64,000 nt of DNA, taken from the NCBI GenBank assembly GCA_019802505.1, contig JAFMOC010000159.1, forward strand, positions 1,484,001 through 1,548,000, read 5' to 3'. Positions within the stretch are counted from its first letter, which is position 1; each line of letters begins with the position of its first letter. The notes under the pieces were generated by a model, which saw only the letters and a program-made list of their open reading frames with translations, was not told where the DNA came from and searched no databases. The stretch comes from Corydoras sp. C115. Its lineage: Eukaryota; Chordata; Actinopteri; Siluriformes; Callichthyidae. The translations under genes and the position numbers were made by a program. Below are positions 21,901 to 31,480 of this stretch, piece after piece.

Positions 21901-22315
21901 TTTTCTGTGGCCTAAGAGAAACAATATTCCACAGTTTTATAGAATGTCAGAGACTGTGCGGTCTTTTTAATACTTTGTCTGTTCTTTTTGATAAATTTGG
22001 GAAGATTTTTAACTCAACTAATTTTGTTTTTGGAGCTGGTTACAGACAAAAGGCTAAATTCAAATGAAAATTGCTCAATTTTATTGTGGGTCAAGCAAAA
22101 CTTGCAATTTATATTTCTAGGAGGAATAAAATAGAAGGCTGATTTGATCAGGATGTTTTACAACTGTTTGTGGCTATGGTAAAATCCAGAATTGTTTTTG
22201 AGTTTGGTTTTAATAAGAACATGAATAACATTGAAGTTTTTAAGTGTGAGCGGTGTTACAATGATTGTAAATGCAGTGTGGAAGAAGGAAAACTGGTATT
22301 CGCTAGCCCGCTGAG
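18931..22315 (+). pseudogene. Tx1 copy 3 ORF2: endonuclease and reverse transcriptase
   Basis: The first 249 codons (18931-19677) are open. After a hydrophobic leader comes MNKIKVGSLNINGARDSFKR, then DIMLIQQTHSDIKNE, VIVNVYAPTNGVDRVTFLH, FVGGDFNCTEDDNIDRNQ and LARLDRIYCFK: an APE-type endonuclease. RT pieces follow: LPKAGNLQGIKNWRPVSLLC (20470), AYADDVIIMVNTQQDIDI (20995, catalytic YADD), NWEKSEALAVGHWKTGLP and RLSFKGRVLVINNLVASVLW. The tail domain has CVFCGLRETIFHSFIECQRL (21897-21958). Several frameshifts interrupt RT. The inner start at 19009 may be the functional one. Confidence 0.85.
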
Positions 22316-22409
22316 TTAATATTTTGTGTTCAAATTGTATCTCCACGTTTTTTGTTTTCCTTTTGTTTCTTTGTAAGCTGATACCTTAACATATTAATAA
22401 AGGTTTTGT

Positions 22410-22546
<137 letters not shown>

Positions 22547-22551
22547 CTTAC

Positions 22552-22706
22552 CTTCATTCATGCCACTAAGGGTCGTTTCCAAAATGTCATCACCATAGCA
22601 GTTTCGATGTTCCTTCCAGACAGAACCATTCTCACTCCTTAAGACAACCAGCTCCCTGTATCCCTGACCAAGTGCAGCGAAATGTGGAATCTCTACAATC
22701 ACGGGT
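22552..22706 (-). CDS. ank1: ank1 exon: ZU5-N domain, second part
   Basis: The translation reads PVIVEIPHFAALGQGYRELV, then VLRSENGSVWKEHRNCYGDD and LSGMNEG. ANK1 has PVIVEIPHFAS and ELVVLRSENGSVWKEH at this point. This is the second half of the first ZU5 domain. The exon is 155 nt, phase 2 in and phase 1 out, with an AACAG acceptor and a consensus GTAAGTGC donor. The donor is followed within a few bases by a long TA repeat. Confidence 0.95.
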
Positions 22707-22859
22707 CTGTTAAAAAAAAAATCTCCATATTTAAGATATCATATTACGATTAGCACATCAAAATGCATAAAATTCTTACATTTGAGGTGAAATATTATGT
22801 TCAGATAAAAAGGAAAACATACACTACATTGCCTCACATTGTATTCCCTCACATGCCTT

Positions 22860-23110
22860 TACTCACATATGATCTTAAATGACATCCCATTTCTAATTCA
22901 TAGGGTTCAATATGATGTTGGTCCACCCTTTACAGCTAGAACAGTTTCAGACTCTCAGTCTCTGCTCCAATTCATTCCAAAGATGTTCAATCAGTTTAAA
23001 GTCAAGACTGTGCAGACCATTCAAGACCATTCAAGTTTAACTACACCAGAGTCTGTCATTCATGTCTTTATGGGCCTTGCTTTGTGTAATCCCCCTCCAC
23101 CAAATATTTT
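22860..23110 (-). mobile_element. Tc1/mariner transposon remnant
   Basis: The minus strand retains decayed pieces of a transposase C-terminus: KARPIKT (matching KARSIKTW) and IEHLWNELEQRLR (matching PIEHLWDELERRLR). The plus strand has TTGGTCCACCCTTTACAGC, a common terminal-side phrase of one fish Tc1 family. Stops and indels abound and no termini are recognisable. Confidence 0.65.
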
Positions 23111-24561
23111 TCAAATTAATATCAAATCATTTTCTTATAATAAAATTTTAAGAAATTTCATTTCTTTCATTTTTCTGTTTTCTCTAACCGTCAAATCCTG
23201 CAATATAGTGGCCAAATTACAAAACGCAGTTTATAAAGTACATCGGGAAAATAATTTCTTGTATATCCATACCATACCATTATCTGGTGTACCACTTTGT
23301 GCTAATTTGCATACTATCAGTGGCATGCATACCACAGTTTGAAAAACCACTGTAACGTGCCATAATTTAAAATGAATTTTTAAATTTTGTAATAAACTCT
23401 AATAAATAGGTTAAGTTTAAATCTAGTATACAATAAAACTATTTTAGGATCAGGCAAATATTTGGGCACTACTGTAAAATTTATGTTTTGTGAATCAAAA
23501 CAATTTGACAGGGAAGTTTTCACACTGAAATGCACAATTACAACTCATTTATATTTACTTCCCAATTATATTCATTTTACATTTAATTTATTCACTTCTA
23601 AAATGTTCCATAAGCAAGCCCCTCAAACCTCCTTCACTTTCTTTACATGTGATTACATTATTTCTGGAACCCACCCCTAACTCTAAAAATATACTAATGT
23701 GTACTGGGGTCGTTAACCACTGTATTTTGTACTTTATTGTTACAAAAGCATAAAAACTTTTGGGGTATAAACTGTGTTCATTAACCTTGCAGTGCTTGGC
23801 AGTGTTATGGTGAAGCATAATGAATTTGCACATACAGCCCATATTCCACAAAGCCTATAACTAAAATAATGTTTCATTTTATAGGCTTGCCTGAACAATT
23901 AGGTAGAACCCCTCATTAGTTTCCTTTACATATGCTGCATACAAAGCTTTTCTTGATGGACTGACAAAACTGGTCAGTTGAGTTGTAAACAGTACTAGGA
24001 GAGAATTTCTTTATAATCCCTCTGATAAATCCACAGAGATGATCTATAAAAGATAGGCCAGCTGCCAACTTTTAAAGACTTGCCTTTATATCAATGCATT
24101 TCCCAGTTTTCTGATCAGTCTTCTGATGCCAGCTCCTGTGAGTTCCTTTCATAATGAAAATCCCTCATGTTGACCAGTTTACTTAAACTGAGTATGCACA
24201 CTTATACAGTGATGAAACATTTTTAAATGCATGTACGTCCTCTTTACTATTGATGAACACAGTAAATACTCTAAAAATGTCTTGCCAAAGAATATCCCCA
24301 AAATTTACAGGAGGCAGTTTAGCATATTAGCTTGATTTTCTGTTAAGTTGGGCACATACTTTAAAATAATATATTAGTGAATTGCTCAAAAATGTATTTT
24401 GTCATGTTGGGTCTGTTTTACTAAACAGATTCAACCTTGCAGTGTACAGTGAAGCAGAACTATAGCTAAAATAATGTTTAATTTCGTTAAGCAGTACAAT
24501 CAAACTAAAGCTAAATATTTACATATTTAATAGCTAAAGCATTTTAAAGCATAAATCTTAC
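23111..24561. other. AT-rich ank1 intron, no recognised element
   Basis: No conserved exon, RNA gene or clear transposon was recognised on either strand. Confidence 0.45.
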
Positions 24562-24786
24562 CCTAAAAACTGCATTCCAGCTGGACCCAGTGAGATGATT
24601 CGTGCAGCTAAGCCTTCAGTCTCTACCAGAGGAGGTGGTGATATAAGTTTCTGTGGCTTTAAAAGGCGGCAAGTGATTCGTGTTGGAGCAGCACATGTTC
24701 GAGGTGGTATGATGACACGCAATCCATTATATCTGCTTCCTCTCATTGAACCACCTCGAGCATCAACCATAAAACTAACCAAAAAG
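24562..24786 (-). CDS. ank1: ank1 exon: ZU5-N domain, first part
   Basis: The translation is FLVSFMVDARGGSMRGSRYN, then [40 protein letters not shown] and ARIISLGPAGMQFLG. It matches ankyrin-1 ZU5 almost residue for residue ([21 protein letters not shown] in ANK1). The exon is 225 nt and enters and leaves in phase 2. The acceptor is TTTACAG and the donor GTAAGA. The ZU5-N domain is the part that binds spectrin repeats, linking membrane proteins to the spectrin skeleton. Confidence 0.96.
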
Positions 24787-25035
24787 CTGTAAAGCAAAAA
24801 ACAAAAATCTTATATATAAAACAATTATATCTAAAAGCATTGCTCAAATCAGCACAATGTATTGGTTGTATGGGATAACACTATCTTTAAGAATTTGCTG
24901 ATATTTGTGAAATTTAATAAATTATGTGTGGACTCTACTTATGCCCATGCTGCAACTTTATCGTGTGCATGTTTGTAAGGAGAAAATTGGCTGTTTGTGC
25001 ACATTTGATGTTCATAGCACTAGATGTAAACCCAC

Positions 25036-25503
25036 TGTCACACCTGCTCCCCCTAGTGTCACTTCTGTTACACCTGGTGATCCGTTCTGTGGGCGCACTC
25101 GGGCAGACTCTGTCTAGCTCCAGGTCACCAGAACTCTGATTCCTGTTTTTGTTCACATCCCACTTCCTTCCCTTTTATATTAGTTATTCCGTTGTTCTAG
25201 TTTGTCATGTTGGTTCATGTTACCCTTCTCTCATTAGAGATTTGAGTTTGATTCCTGTTTCAGGACAAAAAACTCTGCTGCATCGTTTGCTCGACTACGT
25301 GATGGCGACGACGATTGCCTTCATTAGGGGTTACCCTGTCAGTCTGCTGACATCTGGCAGGCTTGCCTCCTTTTTGTGTTTGTGTTTGTTTTACATTGGA
25401 CATTCTTTATTTTGGAGGACTACTTTTGTTTATTAAAATATTTGTGTGCATTGAACCTTGGAGTTCATCCAATTATTTCTTAACACAAACCGCGACCGTA
25501 ATA
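25036..25503 (+). repeat. Gypsy-2 5' LTR
   Basis: It begins TGTCACACCTGCTCC and ends near GCGACCGTAATA. The 3' LTR ends GCGACCGTAACA. A polyadenylation-like TTATTAAAATATTTG lies near 25430. The sequence shared with the 3' LTR starts at about CTAGCTCCAG(G/A)TCAC (25116). Confidence 0.8.
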
Positions 25504-25519
25504 GTAACCAACGACAATC

Positions 25520-26240
25520 ATGGATCCGGCTAACTCCACGGACCAGTCTTTCGTGCTGCGTGAGCAGGGACGCTATTTGGGTGAGCTTCGGCAAGAGATA
25601 AGTGAGCTCACTCGCACTATGAGTATGCTTATGCCTTATAACACCATTCCACCGGACGCCGGGAGTACATCCGACACTTCTGCAACCAGCGGGGCAGCCG
25701 GGACTTCTTCCTCGGAACTTCTTCCTTCTGGTGGTGGTGCCGAAGCGTTTTGATGGAGACAAAGAAAAATGTGAGCTATTTCTCCTGCAATGCTCTCTGT
25801 ACTTCTCCAATCATTCCCTGGCTACAGATGAGCAAAAGATTTCTTTCATCATCTCTCAATTACGTGGCCGGACTGATAACTTGGGATCAGCTCTCTGGAA
25901 TGCTCACGCAGCGGAATTGTGTAATTTTGCGCTGTTTTTGGAACGTTTTCGTCAAGTTTTTCACCCATTTTCACCCACCCATTTCTCCAATCTGTTGCCA
26001 ACTATGTGCTGGAGTTCCTGACGCTTGTGGCTCATAGCAGCTGGAATGAGCCGGCTCTCCTGGTAGCTTACCGCTCGGGTTTAAAGAAGAAGATTGCGGC
26101 TGAGCTACTTTATAAGAACTAGGGCATGTCACTCTCCGAACTTACCACCACTATTCGGCTGGATTAGCTCTGGCAATCAAGGAAGGGATTGACCTATCTT
26201 CCGTGCACCACGGCCGCACCTACCATTTCCATGGCGAATT
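25520..26240 (+). pseudogene. Gypsy-2 gag remnant
   Basis: ATG 25520 opens MDPANSTDQSFVLREQGRYL then GELRQEISELTRTMSMLM, matching the start of Gypsy-1 gag. The capsid part reads (frame change near 25740) PKRFDGDKEKCELFLLQCSL and SFIISQLRGRTDNLGSALWN. Later fragments SGLKKKIAAELLYKN and LSELTTTIRLD-like readings correspond to the middle of Gypsy-1 gag. Stops and frameshifts are several. The ATG lies 16 bases after the LTR, as in Gypsy-1. Confidence 0.8.
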
Positions 26241-26439
26241 TTTCTTACATAAAAAACAACTATCCTATTTTTTGTATAAATATAAAATGATGCAAAAAGA
26301 TTTGATAGGGAAAGGAACCTGTTTTAAATAAATGTTATATTTGTTTACATTGTCATTTCAGCTTGTCAATCACATAACAAAAATTAAAGACCATTTGAAC
26401 TGAAAAATCAATCAAAAATTTATTCTGAATCGAAAATCT

Positions 26440-28140
26440 TATAAGTGTGAGTTTCACCAAGTACAGGTCTCCTTATTGGGCTACATTGTTTCAGCCAAGG
26501 GATTACATATGGACCCGAGTAAGGTCCAGGCCGTGGTGGACTGGCCAGTCTCTACTACCATCAGAGAATTACGTTTCTTGGGGTTTGCTAATTTTATCAT
26601 AATTTATGATAATTTAATTTGCTGTTTCAGTTCTTTGGCCTTGCCTCTCACCAAACTTTGAGGGGTGAACGCAAGCACCTCCACTAAAACGGATCAAGTA
26701 TTAGGTGACCTCATCCTTATTCTCGGTTATTTGTGTAGGTGGATGTTTCTTCTATTGGGGTGGGGGCAGGTCTCTCACAGGGATTGGAGTCATCGACCCA
26801 TCATCGACCGGTGGCTTTCTTGTTTAGGAAATTGTCTCAGACTGAATGCAACTGTAGTATTTTGACAGGGAGTTGTTGGCTATTAAAATTGCTCTGGAGG
26901 ACTGGCGGCATTGGTTAATGGGGTCCAACCACCCTTTTGTGGTCATTATGGATCACAAGAATCTTGAATAGAGGGCCCAAACGCCTCAATGCCCGTCAGT
27001 CTCTCATTTCATCATCTCCTATCGGTCAGATCATCATAATCTTTAAGCAGATGCTCTTTCACGACTGCATCCGGGTCGTGGTAGTGGGTGTAGGAAGGAT
27101 GCATCTATTCTTCCTTCAAGATGTTTCCTGAATACCATACATAAGGAGTTTGAACAATGAGATTGAAAGAGCCCCCCCACCACTGCCAAACTGGGTTATT
27201 GTTTGTACCCTTACCTTTCCGTACATGTTTGATCACCTGGGCGCATTCTCTGTTGTGTGCAGGACATCCTGGTGTAGACCCTACGATTCAACTGCTTCGA
27301 TGTAAATACTGGTGGGAATCCTTAAAATCTGAATTTCAGCATGTTGATTCCTGTTTTTTGTGCCATTTGTGCAGCTTGTAAGATCCCTAAATTGTTGCCT
27401 GCCAGAAGGCTCAATCCTTTGCCTGTTCCTTCCCGTCTATGGTCCCACATGGCGATTGATTTTGTCATAGATTTACCCGTTTCCGAGGGGTTCACCACTG
27501 TGGTTATCCTCATTGATCAGTTTTCTCGTGTAGTTCAGTTTATCCGTTTGGCGGCACTACCTTCGGCTCTTTAGAAGGTGGCCCTTTTTTCAGCATACCG
27601 GGGGACATTCTTTCAGACTGGGGCCCTTTTTTGAGAAATTTTGTATCACAGTCAATTTTACCTCCGAATACCACCCCAAGAGTAATGGGTTATGCGAAAA
27701 AGCTCATCAAGAACTCCAGAAGTTTCTTCGCCTCGGATTGGACACGCTTCCTTCCTTGGGCAGAGATTGCACAGAATTACCTCCGCCACCGGGCTTACCC
27801 CATTTCAGAGCGTGTTGGGATTTCAACCACAATTTGCGTTGTGGGATCCAGAACCCTCCAATTTGCCAGTCATTGATGAATGGTTTAAGTGAAGTGAGAG
27901 TATATGGGCACAGGTTCGTTAACGCATTGACCACGTCTTGCGGCCCTACAAGTCCTTCGCAGATCGACGTCAGGCCCCTGACGATGTTAGGCCCCTGTTT
28001 ATGCGCCTAGGGACTTAGTATGGCTCAATTCCTGTGATTTTCGGTGCCGTTCAGGTTCTCATTCCAAACTCATTGATGATTTTCACACCAGTCATCCTGA
28101 GAAGACGGCCACTCATGGTCGGCCAAGTCGTCGAGGTAAG
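26440..28140 (+). pseudogene. Gypsy-2 pol remnants: RT tail, RNase H, integrase
   Basis: RT tail: YKCEFHQVQVSLLGYIVSAK and MDPSKVQAVVDWPVSTTI. RNase H: ELLAIKIALEDWRHWL and HPFVVIMDHKNLE (frame of 26870-26970). Integrase: HPGVDPTIQLLRCKYWWESL, then RLWSHMAIDFVIDLPVSEGF with the first catalytic D. The central part is degraded, with FRACW-type matches to the C-terminus near 27790-27880. The end reads IDDFHTSHPEKTATHGRPSR, the linker after a chromodomain, but the chromodomain core itself is not recognisable. The whole is a fossil. Confidence 0.8.
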
Positions 28141-28149
28141 TCCACTTCC

Positions 28150-28498
28150 TCTAGCTCCAGATCACTGAAATTCTGATTCTGTTACGATTCCTGTTTTTGT
28201 TCACCTCACACTTTCTTTCCTATCTATATTAGTTCCTTATATTGATTCCTGTTTCAGGACTAAGCGCTCTGCTGCCCCGTTTGCTCGACTTCGTGACCGC
28301 ATTGGCGATCGCCTTCATCGCGGGTTACACCGTCAGTCGGCTGGCGTCTGGCCAGCTTGCCTCCTTTTTGTTTTTCTGTTTTGTTTTATGTTGGACATTC
28401 TTTATTTTGGAGGATTAATTTAGTTTATTAAAAGATTTGTGTGCATCGAACCTTGAAGTTCCTCCTATTATTTCCAAACACACACAGCGACCGTAACA
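28150..28498 (+). repeat. Gypsy-2 3' LTR (5' part diverged or lost)
   Basis: Shares CTAGCTCCAG(A/G)TCAC, TTCCTGTTTCAGGAC, GTTTGCTCGACT and TTGGACATTCTTTATTTTGG with 25116-25503. The first ~80 bp of the LTR are not matched here. Confidence 0.8.
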
Positions 28499-28973
28499 CC
28501 TACTCTGGTAGTCAGTGTCTTTTTACATCACACAGGTGAATGCCATGTCTAATTTATTTGCCATTTTCTTTTAGCTGCTTGTTATAATCGTGTCTTTGTG
28601 ATTATTTCTTATACAATAATCATACCATAAAAATCGGTAATCGTTAGGTGCTATGCATCTAACGGGTTTATTCCAGACACACAGGGCAAACAGAACTGGG
28701 AACAGATGACAGACTGGAGGTAACATGAGGAAGTAAGCGTGATGATGTGGAGACGCGACGTGTGGCAAAGCCTGACGTCAGCCGGCGTCGTGTCCCAATC
28801 CGGTGTGACTGGCGTGTAGGGAGCAACAGCTGTTTTGTAGTAAAACGTAACTATATATAAATATATAAGCATTATGGCTACAATAAACCCATATTACTTG
28901 CAAACCTGATTGTACACATATTACAAATAAAAAATGAAATGTAGTGTACAGTTTGGAAGAAAATTGCACTTGC
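28499..28973. other. ank1 intron, no recognised element
   Basis: Sequence between Gypsy-2 and the next ank1 exon. I see no mobile element or conserved exon. Confidence 0.45.
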
Positions 28974-29086
28974 CCAGTGTGAATTGGGCTGGCCACTGGA
29001 CTGCAATTATCTGACGTTTCTGTGGCTGGACTGCTGGGGTTCAGAGAGTCTTCATCATAATCTTTAGGCAATGGAATAGGTGTTTT
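28974..29086 (-). CDS. ank1: ank1 exon: linker before ZU5 (DYDEDS segment)
   Basis: The translation KTPIPLPKDYDEDSLNPSSP continues ATETSDNCSPVASPIHTG. ANK1 has [20 protein letters not shown] then SPVASPVHTG, a stretch that distinguishes ANK1 from ANK2 and ANK3. The exon is 113 nt, phase 0 in and phase 2 out. Its donor is GG|GCAAGT, a GC donor with otherwise perfect consensus. The split Gly codon (GG + C) joins to FLVSFMVD of the next exon exactly as in ANK1, which fixes the border. Confidence 0.95.
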
Positions 29087-29189
29087 CTGCTTATGGGTAA
29101 ATGTTAGAAAATATATAAAGATGATTTATAAATTTGTCAATTATAAAGATAATTTTCAAAAAAAAAATTGTGAAAGAAAATAGACTTAC

Positions 29190-29245
29190 CACCTCCATTT
29201 TGTGTTCTGTTGACCCATCCCTTACAGAAGAGACACAAAGAATCT
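29190..29245 (-). CDS. ank1: ank1 exon: acidic linker (short)
   Basis: The translation is EILCVSSVRDGSTEHKMEV, resembling the ANK1 linker IPCAMPETVVIRSEEQEQ that precedes KEYDEDS. The donor GTG|GTAAGT is good and only 103 bp of intron separates it from the next exon. The 5' border is my choice: the acceptor CTCAAG at 29246 fits the phase-1 end of the exon at 46013. The human linker is longer (it includes DFVPKLDQVVESP), so some of this exon or a separate exon may be missing. Confidence 0.65.
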
Positions 29246-30000
29246 CTTGAGAATCAAGTAGGTAAGTTCTGTTATATTTAATTTTAAAATGGGCAAAAGT
29301 TTTGTCAATCACTTTAAAATGCGTGTATTTTGCCTTTCAGCTTATCATTAATTAATTAATTTATCATGTTGTCTATATTCTTTCCATAACCCATGTATAT
29401 TATAATTTCCATACCACTATTTATATTATATGTATTATATTCTACTTGAGCTCAAGATTATAATACATTTAAATATATTATTTTAAAGATATTATTATTA
29501 TTTCATGGTGGCACTTATTTTGTAAAGCAGATTCAGTAATACCTGGTTAATTGTGTTCCCAGCTGCTGCTCAACTGTCAATAGATAAGGTAAAAAAGGAT
29601 AAAGAAAATTATATTTAATTTCATTTATTTTTACTGTAGTCATCTTGCATACAATTTTATCCAAAGCAACTTACAATTAAAAGCACTGCATAAATCAACA
29701 AATTTGGAAGTAACCAACTGATATTCATGTTAATAATTGAAAAAAAGTTTTTCTCAATTTAATCATTGAGTAGTGGTGAAAGAAATGTACTGAGAATTGG
29801 TCATTCATTTATAGACAAATGATACTACAGTGGGCGTGTAAAAATACTTTTTCATCCCATTTTGTCATGTGCGGAGTGGAGGGGTGAGGGTGAGTGTGCG
29901 TGCGTGTGTGAGTGTGTGGGGGTATGTTTTCTTTTTCCTGGGGGGGCTTAACAGAAAATAATTGAGAATCACTGGCTTAGTCCAACAGTTAAATAGCTTT
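29246..30000. other. AT-rich ank1 intron with a faint L2-like scrap
   Basis: Mostly unassignable AT-rich intron. Around 29640-29685 the phrase TTATCCAAAGCAACTTACAA resembles the L2 LINE 3' end seen at 13952 and 33461, heavily decayed. Confidence 0.4.
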
Positions 30001-31480
30001 TTCAAGATGGCGCTGGTGTGTTTGGCTGGCCATCTGTAACTCTTATTCTGCTTTGTGTTTGTACTGTTGTTAAGCATTGGCATTTCACAAAGTACATCTC
30101 TACTGGTGTATGGCCACCACCAATCATTACCAACCTAGGTGCTTTTGATTATTATGAACAGAAAACTCGTCCCACAGTACTATTGGGTGTTTCACCTTAC
30201 TTGTGCCGGGCATCGGCTAAGACACTCCGGCGAAAGTGTAGCGGTAAATGTAGCGGTTGGCTTGTTAAGCTAAAGATCTGCTTAACGCGCTCCTTATCGA
30301 GTCATTGGACACGATATGGATTATGCACTCCATTTGCTCCCATGGTCTGTGGAACCCATCGGCACCTTCCTGGTACCTGTCACCGGCTGGGACGGGGACT
30401 TTCAGCCCCAGTGCATCTACTCTCCTCGGCTCCAACAGCGCAGAGTGAATCACACAAACCTGAAGACGCTGCTCTGGGCCCCCAGACTCACCAAACCACA
30501 GACCTTAGCTCCTGCCAGAATCAGCCTGGTAAACGCTAGATCTCTGACAAACAAAACTTTTTCAGCGTTTAAAGCCTGGATTTCCTCTGTGTGACTGAGA
30601 CTTGTATCAACACTGGTGAGTGCAGCGCATTGGCTGAACTTTTACCGACAGGCTGTAATTATTTGAATTCACCTCGTACGTCTGGCCGAGGAGGAGGAAC
30701 AGTGATTGTGTACAAAAAAGATTTTACGTGTAGACAGTGTGCTGTGCTATCCTCAGTTTTCAGCTTTGAGGCTACCGTATATGAGGTGGGACGCACTGAC
30801 CCGATGCTTTGATGTGTTGTTTAAGACTATCGACTCTGTTTTAAGGGTCCCTCAGCCATTCTGTTTGGAGGATTCTCCTGAAACATGCAATCACTTTCTG
30901 CACTTTTTTATTGATAAAGTTGTTACAGCAATAGCTCTAATCACAACTCCTGCCTCTGACCCCTCTGTCTCTGTTCCCAGCCCGGCTGTGTTTAGCGATT
31001 TTGAGCTGGTGTCACTGTCACACCTGGAAGACGTGGTAGGCCATATAAAGCCATCGGATTCCCCATGTGATGCTGTGACCCCTCACTGAGGGGTTTTTCC
31101 CAGTATAGGGCAGCAGGTTTTAACTATTATTAACAGTAGTTTGTCCTCTGGTGTTGTTCCCGGGAATTTTAAACATGCTGTTGTGCATCCCCTGTTTAAA
31201 TATGGATTATGCACTCCATTTGCTGTGTTCCCACGGTCTGTGGAACTTATCGGCACCTTTCTGGTACCTGTCATCGGCTGGGACTGTACTTCCTGTGCGC
31301 CGCGTGAGTGGCAGCACGTCTCAGCAGCTCCTGCTCATGACTGAGCATTTTTCACTTTATACTCTTAATCTTTATCTTTAACTCTTTCTTTCTATACACT
31401 CTTTTATATTTTCTATATACTTTCCACTCTGTTGTTTTTGTTTCCGTAAATTTCTCGGAATTTTTTCAAAATGAGGACTA
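30001..31480 (+). mobile_element. Decayed LINE fragments (CR1/L2/Rex1-like) with a duplicated block
   Basis: It begins near TTTTTCAAGATGGCGCTGG, a typical LINE 5' start. Coding fragments include ARISLVNARSLTNKTFSAF (30518), a start of an endonuclease, and SGRGGGTVIVYKKDFTC (30680). RT-like pieces are SHLEDVVGHIKPSDSPCD (31015) and INSSLSSGVVPGNFKHAVVH (31130). The internal part is deleted. A block of about 80 bp (30308-30396) recurs at 31199-31286, flanking the coding fragments. Assignment to a clade is tentative. Confidence 0.65.

Larger units (their letters stand above)
25036..28498 (+). mobile_element. Gypsy-2: decayed chromovirus of the sushi-like type
   Basis: LTR-like sequences at 25036-25503 and about 28150-28498 bracket gag, an RT tail, RNase H and integrase fragments on the plus strand. 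A possible target duplication is CCCAC (25031-25035) against CCTAC (28499-28503), one mismatch. Protease and most of RT are missing, replaced by about 190 bp of AT-rich sequence (26240-26430). The structure, gag opening and leader are homologous to Gypsy-1, but the LTRs are different sequences, so this is a separate family. Confidence 0.85.

Noticed and set aside
22552..24786. ANK2 or ANK3 instead of ANK1
   Set aside because: Signature stretches ([39 protein letters not shown], HLVAQ) match ANK1 and differ from ANK2, and ANK3 is not supported.
25520..28140. Domesticated sushi-like gag (as in PEG10/RTL genes)
   Set aside because: Gag and pol here are full of stops and deletions and are flanked by LTRs, so they are decayed elements and not domesticated genes.
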